A stretch of 64,000 nt of DNA, taken from contig OX485805.1 in the NCBI GenBank assembly GCA_950295325.1, positions 13,689,501-13,753,500 of the forward strand. Reading direction: 5' to 3'. This DNA is from Polytrichum commune. Taxonomy: Eukaryota; Streptophyta; Polytrichopsida; Polytrichales; Polytrichaceae. Under the pieces are notes generated by a model. It saw only the letters and a program-made list of their open reading frames with translations, was not told where the DNA came from and ran no database searches. Positions 32,879 to 45,839 of the stretch are shown piece by piece. The position numbers were made by a program, and so were the translations under genes. Within the stretch, counting starts at the first letter, position 1. Each line of letters begins with the position of its first letter.

Positions 32879-35800
32879 GGGTCAAGAGGATGGAATTTGT
32901 GAAGATTTAGCTTTTTCTTGCATTCCTCAAATTTGATCCTCCCTAATGGCTTGGTGAGGAGATCAGCAGGTTGCTCCTGAGAGGAGATGTACTCTACCCT
33001 AATAATATTACTTTCTACCTTTTGTCTGGTGAAGTGATAATCTATTTCGAAATGTTTTGATTTTTCATGGAAGACAGGATTGTAACTAAGCTTAATAGTA
33101 CTTTGATTGTCACAGTAAAGAGTAGTTGGTTTGGTATCCAAAATCTTGAGTTCTTGGAGTAGTCTTCTAATCCAGATGGCCTCGCATGAGCATTGTGCCA
33201 AGGCTCTATACTCGGACTCGCATGATGATATGGAGGTGCTTGATTGCTTCTTTGAATTCCAGGAGATAGGTGTGTTTCCGAGAAAGAAGATAAATGCTCC
33301 CACTGAGATTTTGTCGTCGATGTCTTGTCCGTAGTCCGCATCAGTGTACCCACGTAGGTGATTTTCCTCCCCTGATTCGAAGAACAGACCCAAATCAGGG
33401 TAACGGCGGATGTAGCGTAGGATGTGCTTGGCAGCTTGCATGTGAGCCTCCTGAGGTTGCTGCATGAATCTGCTGACAACGCTGACGGCGTGTGTGATGT
33501 CGGGCCGAGTCTTGGTAAGGAAAAGAAGCTTGCCAACCAACATCCTGTAGATAGTGGCATCGACACTAGGTGTGGCTGTGTCCTTCGCAAGAACGATGCC
33601 TTCAGGAAGAGGTGCTAGTGACGAAGCACAATGTTCCATGCTAAAAAGACGGAGGATACTTAGAGCGTACTGAGTTTGGTGCATGCAGAGTCCGGATGAG
33701 TTGCGGTGAAACTCGACGCCCAAGTAGCGTTGAATGGGACCAATATCATTCGTTTTGAATTCCTTGTGTAATTTATTCTTGAGCGTAGTAATAAGCTGAG
33801 AATTGCTCCCTGTCAAGAGAATATCATCGACATAGACTAAAAGTGCCACTGTGTCAGAGCCACTGTGTGCGAAGTAAAGGTTTGGGTCATTTTGAGACTG
33901 GACTAGGTGCCAAGAAATAAGAGCAGCATGTAGTCGAGCGTACCAAGCTCGAGGACTCTGACGGAGTTCGTAGAGTGCTTTATGTAGTTTACAGACAAGA
34001 TGGCTTGTACCTGATCGGATGAAACCTTGTGGTTGATACATATAAACATCTTCTGTAAGGATGCCGTTGAGGAATGCGGTGAGAACGTCGAGTTGATGAA
34101 TCGACCAGTTGAGGTGGACAGCAATGGCTATAAGGATGCGGATGGTCTCCCATCGTACGACTGGCGCGAAAGTATCCGAGTAGTCGATGCCGAATTTTTG
34201 TTCGAATCCTCGGGCAACCAAACGAGCCTTGTAACAGTCTGTAGTACCATTTATCCCTGGCTTGATTTTATAAACCCAGCGGGACGTGATAGCCCTTTTG
34301 TTGAAAGGAAGAGGGACTAGAGTCCAAGTCTTGTTGTTGTGAATGGAAGCAATCTCGGCTTGCATTGCTTCCTGCCAGTGAGGATCGAGAATGGCATCCT
34401 GGAATGTCAGGTGTTCGACTTGGTCTTCTGGAGGAGTTTCAAGTAGCATCAGTTGAAGATTACCTGCAAAGTCCTCAAGGTGACGAGGAAAGCGGCGAAC
34501 GCGTTCCGACCTGCGTAGTTGAGGCGAGATGGATTTTGGAGAAGACAGAGGCGGTACTGCTGCGGTTGATGTGTCTGCTGAGGATTCGGGCAGCGTTGTG
34601 GGTGAAATTTCCTGGGTTGGTGAGGAGGGAAAGTGAGATGGGCTGTTTGGAGTCGAGTGTTCGAGTTGAATGTCGGTAGAAACGGTAGGTTGATCATTGG
34701 TGTCGTTAGGTGGAAGAGTCTTGGACTCCTCTGTGCGCGTTGGGGCAGGCATGTCGTATGGTGCAGGGTGTTCTTGCATCGAAATTGGTTCGAGTTGTGT
34801 TGGGTTGTCAGTCGGTAGCTCATCGATGTAGATGTCTCTTGATATGAAAACCTTTCTGGTGGATGGCCGATAGTATCTATATGCTTTGGCATGTTCGTCA
34901 AAACTCAGTAGAAAGCATTTTTCGAAACGAGATTCCAGTTTAGTTCTGGAAGGTTTCGGGATGTGAGCGAAGGCTGGCGAACCGAAAATGCGTAAGTGGG
35001 CGACAGAGGGCTTCTTACCCGAAAAAAGCTCGCTGGGAGTTTTATCTGGATGTCGCTTGGTCGATCGAAGATTGAGAATGTTGATGGCTGCTTGAACAGC
35101 TTCTCCCTAGAGGTGTGCTGGGAGAGTTTGATCAAGTAGAAGACATCGAGTGATGTCCAAGAGTGAGCGATTGCGGCGTTCCGCTACACCATTTCGTTGT
35201 GGTGTATGAGGCGGTGTAAGTTCATTGATGATCCCTTTCGATGCGTAGAAATCTTGAAAAGCTCGAGACGTGTATTCTCCTCCGTTGTCTGTCCGGTGAT
35301 GTTTTCAACTGTCTGAACAAAGTGTTGAAACTTAGCCAATACTTGACTTTTGTGTGATATGAAATACACCCACAATCTCCTGGAGTAGTCTGTGGTACTT
35401 TTGGGCCACCCCTTTTCGAGGGAGCCTAAAAGTATCACACAAGCCCTTCGGTGAAGGTGGCCTACATTTGCAGGCGCCCAAGCCAAACCCGGATGATAGG
35501 TGTATAACGTGAGTAGTTAGATTTTTAAGGGAGATTAAATATGCGTCGTAGTACCTCCGGAGGTTAGGCCTTAGTTTTTTACTAGTGTGGCTTTAAACTC
35601 CACTAACCAATTTCATATCTAGTTCTAACCTTAACCTACAACCTATTCTACGCGCAGACGCACCAGCCTTGAAACCAAGGCAATCCTAATTTGTGAATTG
35701 GGATGGTTCTGATACACCCAACCGGGTGTGACTCATACCACCCCAACTCAACGAACGGAATAACGACAATTTGATGGACCATTCAATTCTTCCTATTTCT

Positions 35801-38800
35801 TTATTTAGTTCTATTTAGTTTTCTAAGCGGGGGAACTTGGCCTAAGTCCCACCCTTCACACAAATTCCTTCTTAATTACTTACTTTTGTTTGCACGTCCT
35901 AACTTACTACATTAACATATTAGGCATCACCCCTTACCTCGGGTCTCTTGCCAACAAGGGTTTACGATTTATTTTGTATGTTTTGATTGTTAAATGTGTT
36001 TACACTGGATAGACCACGAAATGCAACTCAATGGGACCAGGGTGACGGGCGACCTGTAGGTTCAACCTGTTGCGCAATCTTCATAAATTGGGGCCATTAC
36101 TCCCAATCTATGGGGCCAACAACATAATAGTGGATTCGCGGGTCATTAACCCCACCTTTCCACCAACAACATTCAGAGTGGTCGTGTCGGTAATTAATCC
36201 GACTTACCACACACGAAACTTGCTAATAAATGAAGCTACTACCACAAAACATACCAAGGGCCCCGAAAACAATGGAATTGGGTACTCCCTTGGCGGTCAA
36301 GTGGTCAAGTGGCCACTTGACCTTACGAGATAGGTGAGTGGGTTTAGAGATGCGTACCTTAGCCGTGCTCCCTCCAATCCTAAATGGAGGGCTTAAGGTT
36401 AGTTAATTTACCTCAATTTTCCTCGGTTGATTTGGGCTTGATGTAGGCCGAGCCGCTACCTCCTTCCTTGCTCCACTTTCCGAGCGTCGACCTTGCCTCC
36501 TTCTTTGTAACTAGTTTGGTAGTAAGCGTACCTTAGTTAACCATTAAAATATAAAGTGTTATTCTGCCCTGTAATTTAATCCTAAGCATAATATTTATAC
36601 TTAGTGCACCAAATTATCTTTCCAATGATCTAAAAATCACTCTAATCGGATAAGAAATGCAAAAGTTATGAGGGTTGGAAGTGTGAGGTCGATTCAACCG
36701 ACCCTTCCAACCCACCTATCTACCTTCTAACTTCAAAAATTCATAGCACATTCCTTACTACTTGGATCTAGGCTTTCCTTATACCATTGGAAAGCTATGA
36801 ACAAACTCTAACTAGAAAAAATTATGACATCAGCAGGTTAAGCTAATAGAAATTCAGCGGACTCCTTGTAACACAGCAGTCAATCAAGAAGGCTTAAACT
36901 ATGTATCTCGCCTTCAACAATTCATATCTAATTCAAATCTTAGTCAAATCAAACGTTCTATATGACCTTGGAGAGATATTAAAAATATGTATTTGATAAA
37001 AATATGTGATTAGAAAGGTAAGCCGAAGTGAACCCAGCAGGTCCTCTGTAATGCAGCAGTCAACCAAAAGTTCTCAAACTATGTGTCCCATCTTGCACAA
37101 TTCATATCTAATTCAAATCATGCTCAAATCAAATGTTCTAAGCCATTTTGGAAAGCTACACAAAAGTTCTACTTGGGAAAAATATAATTTCTTGGAATTA
37201 AAATTCCTATTGGGCTCGCAGGTCTGATCCAGCAGCCGCTACCCACAAGACCACCCAGTTTTTCTACTCCATCTTTGAAAATCCATAACTAATTGTGATC
37301 TCAACCAAATCACAAATGGGAAACGGCTATGGATAGCTATATGAAATCTCTCTAAGAGAAAAATGATAAGTATCTTGTTCTAGCTTTTGAACTAAGCCTT
37401 CAGGGCATTGGCAGATGAGGTCTATAATGCCTCTACTCAAAACTCTACCATCCAACCTACCTCTACAAAAGAAGGAATAATTTTGTTGGTGTGTTAATAA
37501 ACACACAACCTAACTAGGAGAGAGAGAGTAGAGGAGGTTCTCAAGCCTTTCTTTTAGACCATTGAGAATACATGCTAAAGGATTTTTTCCTAACTACATT
37601 GAAGCAGGGCTTCGCCCAAAACTAGAGAAAGAGAGAGAGCTACAAGGTGGAAGGAGGGGTTTTTAAACCCTCTCACAAAAGGGTTGGACCCCTCCTCCAC
37701 CGGATCCATTTTTCAAACCCTTTCCCGAAATTTTGGCTCGGGGGTTTTCCCGGTTGAGGTTGCCACCCTCTCGCCGAGGTGGCTCCGACAAAAAACCTTT
37801 AGAAATCTTTCTAATTTTTCCGCCATCGAGTTGGCAAGGGGGCAAGTGGGCAAGTATCCCCCTTGCTCTCTTTCTTTTTTGTCTTCAAAATTCTTCACGC
37901 CGATTTTATCTTCTTACGTAAAACACCTCCAATAGTCTTGTGTGCCTCACACTAACTAATAAACTAACACTTGCTTAGCTAGCATCTACTAACATTTGCT
38001 TAATAACTAGCATCTACTAATATTTGCTTAATAACTAGCATCTACTAATATTTGCTTAGCTAGTTGTTTTTACTAGCTAGCACATTTTTTCTACTTTGCT
38101 ATCTTCTAGCACTACTTAGTTTCATTTTGACCTTCCTTCTTCTAGGCTAAATACTAAATGAACTAATTTTTCCTAAATTCCCTATCAATTCTAACTTTTA
38201 ATGCTAACATTCTAACTAAAAGTGATCCCGCAGAGTGGTGGACCACTCAAAGGGTTCACATAGTCGTCTATAAAAGTCACAAAATACCGTGCTCCCCCTG
38301 TGGAGTTTACTTTAAAAGGGCCACATACATCAGAATAGATTAGTTCTAAAATTTTTGAAGCATTATGAGTAGTCTCTTTAGGAATTTTGGTCCTGGTGTG
38401 CTTGCCGAGCTGGCAGCTATCGCATGTGTGTTTCGAAAACTGAATTTCAGGCATACCTTTGACTGCTTCGAATTGAAGCATTCGTTGTATGCCGCGGATA
38501 TGAAAATGGCCGAGTCTTTTATGCCAAAGATTCGCCTGTGAATTGCGTTGCACTAAGTGTACTTCAGGTGCAATCTTCACCGAATTACCCTGGAGTTTGT
38601 ACAGCCCTTTCGAATTCTCCCTCTGAGCCACTGCTTCTAGTTTTAGAGTGGTGTTATCGAAAATGAAGCACCCTATTGACTTGAACACTAGGGTTTTGTT
38701 ATGGTCTGCTAGACATCCTACGCTCAGTAGATTTTTCATAATACCCGGCGTATACAGAACAGATGGGATGGACTTTATTGTTCCTGGAAGAGTCTGAATG

Positions 38801-40107
38801 TCGACATGTCCGACACCAGTAACATTGTGATTCTGTCCTCCCGCAATTTGAACACGGGCTCCACTAGTTGGACGAAATTCTGTGAACATTGAGGAGTCTC
38901 CTGACACGTGATGCGTGGCTCCGGAATCTAGGTACCAAGGACTTGCTGTTTGAGACGTTTCTAGTGCATTTAGCTCAACTAAGCAAGCATCAACGATTTG
39001 TCCTGCCGTTTCGAAATTTTCAGAGTCTTGGTTGAATACCTCAGCTGGATCTTCCAGATGATGAATCTGGCCGTTTAGAGTTCGATCGCGTCGCTCTAGC
39101 AATCGTTGCTCATAATCCTTTATGCGATCCAGTATGGATCTCAAATCACACTCACGTTCAAAGTGTCCGTTAAGGCCGCAAAAATTACATCTGTCGCCTC
39201 TCTGCCTGTCAGGTTCCTTCGATCTGTATCAATTTTGAGGGACTGTTGATGATCTTCCTTGCTGTGCGGCTCCAGAGTGTGTTGCGGCGGCAGTGTGCTG
39301 GGAGTATCTTGTAGCGGCGGTGTGATGAGGGTATTTCGGCGTTGTCATTCCTCTCGATTCGTTGTGTCTCCTATTGTTGTAGTGGTGTCTAGGGTTCGAT
39401 GAAGAGTGTCCGAATCTGGGTGGAAACTGTGGCCTCCTCGTTTTGTCTTGATGGAGAAAGAGGGCTTCGCCTTCTTCTTTCTGTTGGGTCTCCATTCTGA
39501 TTGCAGTTTCTTCAGAAATTAACTTGGCCTCAAGATGCTCATATGTTGGCAATGTCTGGGCCGCGATCTGCATCCTTTTAAATATCTCATACTCCTTAGG
39601 CAGATTTTTGAGAGTATAATAAACAATGATATCCTCAGGAATGACAACTTCTACTTCCTCTAATTGGTTAGCGACTTCCTTGACTTCTGTAAGGTGTGAG
39701 TCCATAGAGATAGAGTCAGTTTTTCTCAAAGCAAAGAACTTATCAATAAGCATTACTCTGCGAGGACCACTATCAGATTCGTATATGGTTTTGAGTCCTG
39801 TCCAACACTCATGTGGATCAGTGTAGCGTCGCAGTAGCTTAAGAACGTTGTTTTTGGCGTTGCTATTGATGATACTCATCACCTGCTGCCGCGCCATCCT
39901 TTCTTCTCCCATGACCTTACTCGGTGCCGTGAGACAGTATCGAAATCGCCCATCCTTCAGCAGCAGGTTCTTCATTCGAAAGGACCATACTCCGAAGTTG
40001 GCTGCTCCCTCCAGGTGATAGATTTGGGGGAGACCGTTGTCGCTTGCCATGGTTGCCTGTTGAGTCTGTAAACTGCTTGCCGAATCTTCTTCTTCTATGG
40101 TCGACAT
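32875..40107 (-). pseudogene. Copia A gag-pol polyprotein, interrupted
   Basis: One reading frame runs from ATG at 40107 through gag (UBN2-type, about 290 aa), a CCHC zinc knuckle, protease (WYLDSGATHHVSG), GAG-pre-integrase and integrase, then reverse transcriptase (YVDDILLTG) and RNase H (SCESEYRALAQ, YCDNQST), ending at 32875. Lesions seen: TGA at 39231-39229 between gag and the zinc knuckle, a solo LTR at 35391-38260 inside integrase, and TAG at 35109-35107 (HLxGEAV). From 35106 to 32875 the frame is open. Order INT-RT-RH identifies Ty1/copia. Confidence 0.88.
35391..38260. mobile_element. Solo LTR, family 2 (2.87 kb) in copia A integrase
   Basis: The block begins TGTGGTACTT and ends GGGTTCACA, and is flanked by perfect 5-bp copies TAGTC (35386-35390 and 38261-38265). 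The integrase frame resumes exactly across it. No gag or pol is seen inside, so it is most likely a solo LTR. Its ends resemble family 1 (TGTG...CACA) but the body differs. The small ORFs within have no recognisable domains. Confidence 0.82.
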
Positions 40108-40146
40108 GAAGAGTGATCTAGGGTCTGCTCATCTCTCCTTGAACCC

Positions 40147-40158
40147 GCTCTGATACCA
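40147..40158 (-). other. Copia A primer-binding site
   Basis: TGGTATCAGAGC on the minus strand, adjacent to the 5' LTR, is the usual plant copia site for initiator tRNA-Met. Confidence 0.9.
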
Positions 40159-40737
40159 TGTTGAAGCGGAAGTAGAACTCACTACTTCGGAACGAATCAG
40201 TTCATAACACTATATTCGTTAAATTGAGACTTTCTCTAGTCTCAAATTAATATATGGATCAAAGAACTTGAAGAGGCCCGAAACTATATTGTCAACAATC
40301 TCAAATATATTATATGTTCTAATATCCCAAATCTATGATGTGCGGACATAAGCACATATGGTAGAGCACTCGACACCAACTTCATCAACAAAAACACATT
40401 GGGTAGAGCACTTCAAACAAGTTTCACCCAAAAATATATATAAAATGATTTCTATTATTAGCATGTTCAATAGAATATAGACATTGCAACATACAAAGTG
40501 CATGTAATAAATGCATGTTTCTTCATTTGAGAATATAGTCCCAAGCATAATAATAAGATGAACTTCAATTGCAGCTTGAAATATAGTAAATGGATATTCA
40601 TCCAACTCCAAACAATATAGTATTCGTAAGTTCTACCCAAACTCTGCCCCAATTTTGAAGAGCACACATATGTGTAATTTATATTGCTATAATTACGTAT
40701 TAAACTATAATCATGCTAACACAATCCTACCAACTTC

Positions 40738-43700
40738 TCATTCAACGTGGGTTGCTTCTTCTGCAATCCGAGCAAGGTTGTCTTTTGCAAAAGTTATGTA
40801 CTTTTGAGGGATGGACACTGATCCACTATGGTGTTTCCGTGGTTTCCATGCTATGAATATGGAATCTGTATCTACCCAAGATGGACCGTGCTCAGAATCC
40901 ACCTTCCACCGAAAGTTAGGGTTTGTATCCCAGCCTGTATAATGCCGAATCACATCTTCATTCCTTGCTGTCGGTCGATAGTACTCCACTTGTATTTGTC
41001 GAAAATGAGGGCTGGAAGTTACAAAATTGGGTTTGGACAAAGCTCTTGCCACCCACACTGGCTTCGCATATGTCTCGTCTCCAGGACGCAAAATGAGCAT
41101 ATAACCTTCATGACAATCCACTGCAATGCGGAAAGATGGTGGGGGACGACTACTAGCAGGCCCCACGTAATGGTCGTCCACATCAAACTCCTCTCGAACC
41201 TCTCCATTTCCCAAAAGACTAGGCTCTGAAGCTTGTACATCGACTCGTGTTTGTGGCCAAAATCCATGCCTCAAAGTATGAGGGCTATCTTGGTGGAGGT
41301 CTGCCAAGGCGGCACGAACACGTGTCCAATAATGTATCCAACTCCCATAACGATGCCAACATGATCCGCCAACATCCGCTATTTTCAAACTCTCCCAATA
41401 TTGTATGAAGCCTGATATACCTTTCAAAATATCCTCCAAATTCTTCATGGCTATTGGCTTACAAGGCCTAGGCTCCCCATCCGGTAACATGGTCTTTCCA
41501 TCCGCATCCACGCGCCACACAAGAAGACCCTCCGGCGGGCTCCAGTCTTGTGACGTGCACAACAACTTGTATTGCATGGCCGGGACACCATCGTCACGCA
41601 TATAGAAGCGGAATTGTTGTGCCTTCGTATGCCCGATCAATCGGTGAGCTCCACTTCGAATATAAGGTTCTATAAATGCCTTGAAGTCTGGCACCTCCTC
41701 AATCATATGGGGGATGACGGGAACGTTCTCCAAATCCATGTACGACTTCATCAATAATGGAATTGTAGGGAAATCCTCCTCCCGCAACTTCATGCTCCAC
41801 CGCCCAAAAGATGCATCAATATCATCGTGCGTGTGGCCTACCAATAGGAAGGACACAAAAACCTCCTTGAAAATGCCTTTCACAACCAACAACGACCAAT
41901 ATGCAAATACATATCTGCTTTTATTGTCCTTGGCACAATTGTCCAATTGGACACGCAAAGTTGGAGGCAACTTCTTGGCAATCACGGGTTCATTGGGTGG
42001 CTCGGGCAACGAATGCAAGCATACATCTTTTCCATCCAACACCGTTTCATATAAAGGTGTTGAACCCGTGTTCTCAAATAACAGTCCTGAAGAATAGGCT
42101 GGTGGTTTCTCTAAATCACGTAAAAGCCTTGCAAATGATCCTATCGTGTGGTTTGAATCCGCTGGATACAAATCAAGAGCATAATGAGCAAATTTGACAT
42201 CACCGTGTCCATGTGCAATCATTCCTGCAATGCCAACCCAACGTGATTAGCATCTATGTATGAATAAACCATTATGAAGGAATCCATGTTCTCCAGTACA
42301 TCACGGAATAAAATACAACAACATTTAGGGTATGTCATGACATTGTTTCGAAGTTCACCTGTAACCGATACAGACAACTTGAAAAACCCATCCGTGGCCT
42401 TGATTCGATTTGCAAAACATGGGGAGGCTGTTTTGGCATGGTCCATTTTGTCATGGATGACCGTAAGAACCTCCAAGGGCCTGGAGATGGACAAAGCTCT
42501 ATTTGTGTAGTAATCATTACGGTGTGCCTCTTGCATGTTTACGTGCTTGAAATAGTTCAATTGATGCGCTGCATATGACTCGGTGCCCATCGTGTGTGCA
42601 TCCCGGAGGCGCTTCAACTTCTCGCAATTAGAGCACCTGGCAAATTTGTCCCCTCGTCTTTTTGTAATGTATTCGCTAAAGTTTTGTTTCTTGATTGCAC
42701 TCAATTTTGACAATGAAATTGGCTCCAACCCAATCTTCTCGCCAACTGCATTAACGTCCAACAATATGTCTTTCCATTTTGTGCCTGTGGGAAGAACTTT
42801 CTCCACAACCTTTTCACCGGTTGTGAGTGTGCGTGTTTTGTGCGGCATTGCATCGGCAAGAGGGACAATGATGGTTGCTAGAGTGGCCGTTGCTTGCCTT
42901 GTTGCTTCCCTAGGCTTCTTTAAACCCACGTTACCATGGTGACGGGACCGGCGGCCTTCCTTGGCATAAGCAGCTTGTCTATAAAAGTCCGATTTCGACA
43001 CACCGTGAATGGTGTACCATGCCTTACAACACACGTCTATGCTTTCAATGGTGATGACCTTGCGACCCGTCCCATTCACATGTATCGCCCTATGGACATC
43101 AAGTTTTCTTGTGGATCTTAGACGGAAATCTCCAAGCCACATTTCTTCGCGGATGACCTTCAATTTATCCCTTGGAAACAATTGGCAACAACGATGCACA
43201 CAACAATCCTTTGTGGCAACTTCTCTAATGGACTCCTCCCCGAGCAACCTTTGACGTTTACAATCAGTTGCAGACGGAGCAGGACGTGCCAATGTATCGT
43301 ACTTTCTTTGACCCTTGCGCGGCCGCATGTTTGATTGCACCTCCTTTTCGATTTGCATGTGTCGTTGCTCATGTTCACGCAAGCTAACTCCATCAATTGT
43401 GACATTCCTCAATGGCCACCTGTGGAGGGAGAACCTATGAGTGGGATCCACCTCGGAATGAACGACCGACTCCAATATGACAACCCCAACGTCCTCAGTG
43501 CCAAGCAGGTTTTCATCAATGCAATCTTGCGGATGGGTGTTACGGCAAATCCCCTCCGCCACAACAACTCCACTATCGTTAAGAAGTATCACCTCCAAAT
43601 TCACCCACGAAGCCCTTGAAAGTCCCGTACATTCAACAATGGGACACTGCGGTACGGAAGACGAAGGTAAATCCAAATGATCTTCATCCGCACTGTCAGC

Positions 43701-43802
43701 CATAGTAGCCTCCCCGACAATGTCTAGGTCATCATCAGATGCAGATGGCCAAGTGGCCATGTCATCAGATGACCAATCCCCTATTTCACTAAACCCATCC
43801 AT
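40738..43802 (-). CDS. E3 DUF7869-like putative transposase (intact)
   Basis: Exon 1 is 43802-42359 and exon 2 is 42224-40738, with a GT-AG intron at the same codon as in E1 and E2. The sum is 977 codons with no internal stop, giving about 976 aa. The ATG at 43802 (MDGFSEIGD) is chosen over an upstream in-frame start because the other copies also begin with a short acidic leader. Domains: acidic N-terminus; Cys-rich segment (KDCCVHRCC, IDVCC) resembling the N-terminal zinc region of DUF7869 proteins; CSNCEKLK; then DKMDHAKT, QLDNCAKDNK and VGHTHDDID as probable acidic catalytic blocks of an RNase H fold; and a C-terminal region ending in a conserved AWKPRK...IPQK segment. It is the only copy here that could make full-length protein. 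DDE function is inferred. Confidence 0.88.
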
Positions 43803-44015
43803 TCTGCCTACACACATGAACATTGAACATTGTCTTAAAATCACAAAAATTGTAGGTTCAAATCGAAGAACAAAAAAACCATCATATATAAACAAAATTG
43901 CAAATACTCAGTGCTCATACAAGTTCATATGACTGCTATGCCATTGGGCTTGTAAAGGTTTCGGAAGGCCAGTGGCCACACCGGCACCCAGATCCCAACC
44001 ACACTTAGAGGCTGG

Positions 44016-44840
44016 GTTTGGGTCGAGCGACCCAAACCTTTTGGGAGGATGGGTTCAGGCTCAATACAGAGAGCACCCACACTTAGGCGCTGGATTTGGG
44101 TCGAGCGACCCAAACCTTCTGGCAGGATGGGTTTAGGCTCACTACAGACAGCATCCACACTTAGGGGCTGGGTTTGGGTCGAGCGACCCAAACCTTTTGG
44201 CAGAATGGGTTTTGGGTCACGACAGGGAGCACCCACACTTAGAGGGCTGGGTTTGGGTCGAGCGACCCAAACCTTTTTGCAGGATGGGTTCAGGCTCACA
44301 ACAGTGAGCACCCACAGTGTAGGGCTAGGTTTGGGTCGATCGACCCAAACCATGAGGCAGGATGGGTTCAGGCTCACAACAGTGAGCACCCACACTGTAG
44401 GGCTGGGTTTGGGTCGATCGACCCAAACCTTGAGGCAGGATGGGTTCAGGCTCACAACAGTGAGCACCCACACTATAGGGCTGGGTTTGGGTCGATCGAC
44501 CCAAACCATGAGGCAGGATGGGTTCAGGCTCACAACAGAGAGCACCCACACTGTAAGGCTGGGTTTGGGTCGACCGACCCAAACCATGAGGCAGGATGGG
44601 TTCAAGTTCAGAACAGTGAGCACCCACACTGTAGGGCTGGGTTTGGGTCGATCGACCCAAACCATGAGGCAGGATGGGTTCAGGCTCACAACAGAGAGCA
44701 CCCACACTGTAGGGCTGGGTTTGGGTCGATCGACCCAAACCATGAGGCAGGATGGGTTCAGGCTCACAACAGAGAGCACCCACACTGTAGGGCTGGGTTT
44801 GGGGGGGTGTAGGGATGGGTTTGGGTTTGGGTCGATCGAA
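44016..44840. repeat. E3 78-bp tandem array carrying palindromes (10 full sites)
   Basis: Each unit of about 78 bp contains one palindrome with core GGGTCGNNCGACCC flanked by TTT/AAA and a spacer with ATGGGTTCAGGCTCACAAC and CCCACACTG. Centres are AG in the first four units, then AT, with one AC. Because 78 is divisible by three, long frames stay open on both strands; these are artefacts. The array abuts the truncated accessory gene, the last half-site merging into it. Confidence 0.95.
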
Positions 44841-45743
44841 GAAGCTCATCGTGGACGGAGAGGTCGACGAGGCGCACTGGAGGGCCTTCAAAGCCGAATA
44901 TAAGTTTACCAGTGCGTCCATGGCGGCACTCATGAGGGAGGCGGGAGACGACTTCCTCAGATCCAAGCTCGTGAAGGGGGGGAGGAACCGGGCGCTTCCC
45001 GAACACTCAGTGCGGGCCTTCTCCAACTTCATAAAGGAGAAGAAGATCGTCAGTTTCGAAGGCGATGCGCAATTCAACATGGTCACTGTCGAACCTCTCA
45101 GGATCCAGGGTTGGCCGGGTTCTGAGTCAAGGAAGGCGATCAGGACTAGAGCCGGGGACCGCTTCCCCTTCGGAATGATAGACTTCAGGAACATCCCTGG
45201 AGCCTCATTCGAGGGGACTATGAGCACCCCTTTTTACGATCCTTTCTTGTCGAAGTTCGTGGACTACGCCACCCCAAATTCAGGGAGGTCGACGTCTGGC
45301 TCTGGATTGTCGAGGACAGAAGGGCAGAGCAGGTTTACGAGATCGTGCGCAAATTGCAGCCAGAGTATGCCGTCTCGAAATCTCACTACGTTGCTGCACC
45401 AGCGGAGGGGGCGTACAGCACGCTGAAAGACAAGAAGACGAAGATCGTCAACGTGCTGTGTTTGTACTTCGTGTACAAAGCTGAGCTGCTTAAGGTGCCA
45501 AACCATCCCATAGCCAGGATGGAAAAGCTCTTCCAAGTCCAAGAAGGGTTGGGTACCAGCAGGAGCTTATATGACGAGGCGAAGTACGCCAACTACCCCG
45601 CGGATGAGCTGCGCATGGAGTTCTACCTGCGGATGATGAGGACCCTCACGAAGAGAGGGGACTGCATCTTCAACGTTTTCGGGGGGTCCAAACCGATTTT
45701 TGCAGCCATGGTAAGCAGAAAACCCAGAAGTCCCTATACGTTC

Positions 45744-45839
45744 GGTTTGGGTCGAACGACCCAAACTAGGGGCATGCACAGTTTGGGTCGAGCGACCCAA
45801 ACTAGGGCCATGCATAGTTTGGGTCGAGCGACCCAAACT
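45744..45839. repeat. E3 palindromes in accessory intron B/C (3 sites)
   Basis: Three GGGTCGNNCGACCC palindromes (centres AA, AG, AG) about 37 bp apart occupy the intron that in E2 carries four E2-type sites. Confidence 0.95.

Noticed and set aside
43925-45227. Long repeat-encoded proteins on both strands across the 78-bp array
   Set aside because: The frames stay open because the unit length is divisible by three; several overlapping frames are open at once with no start context or domain.
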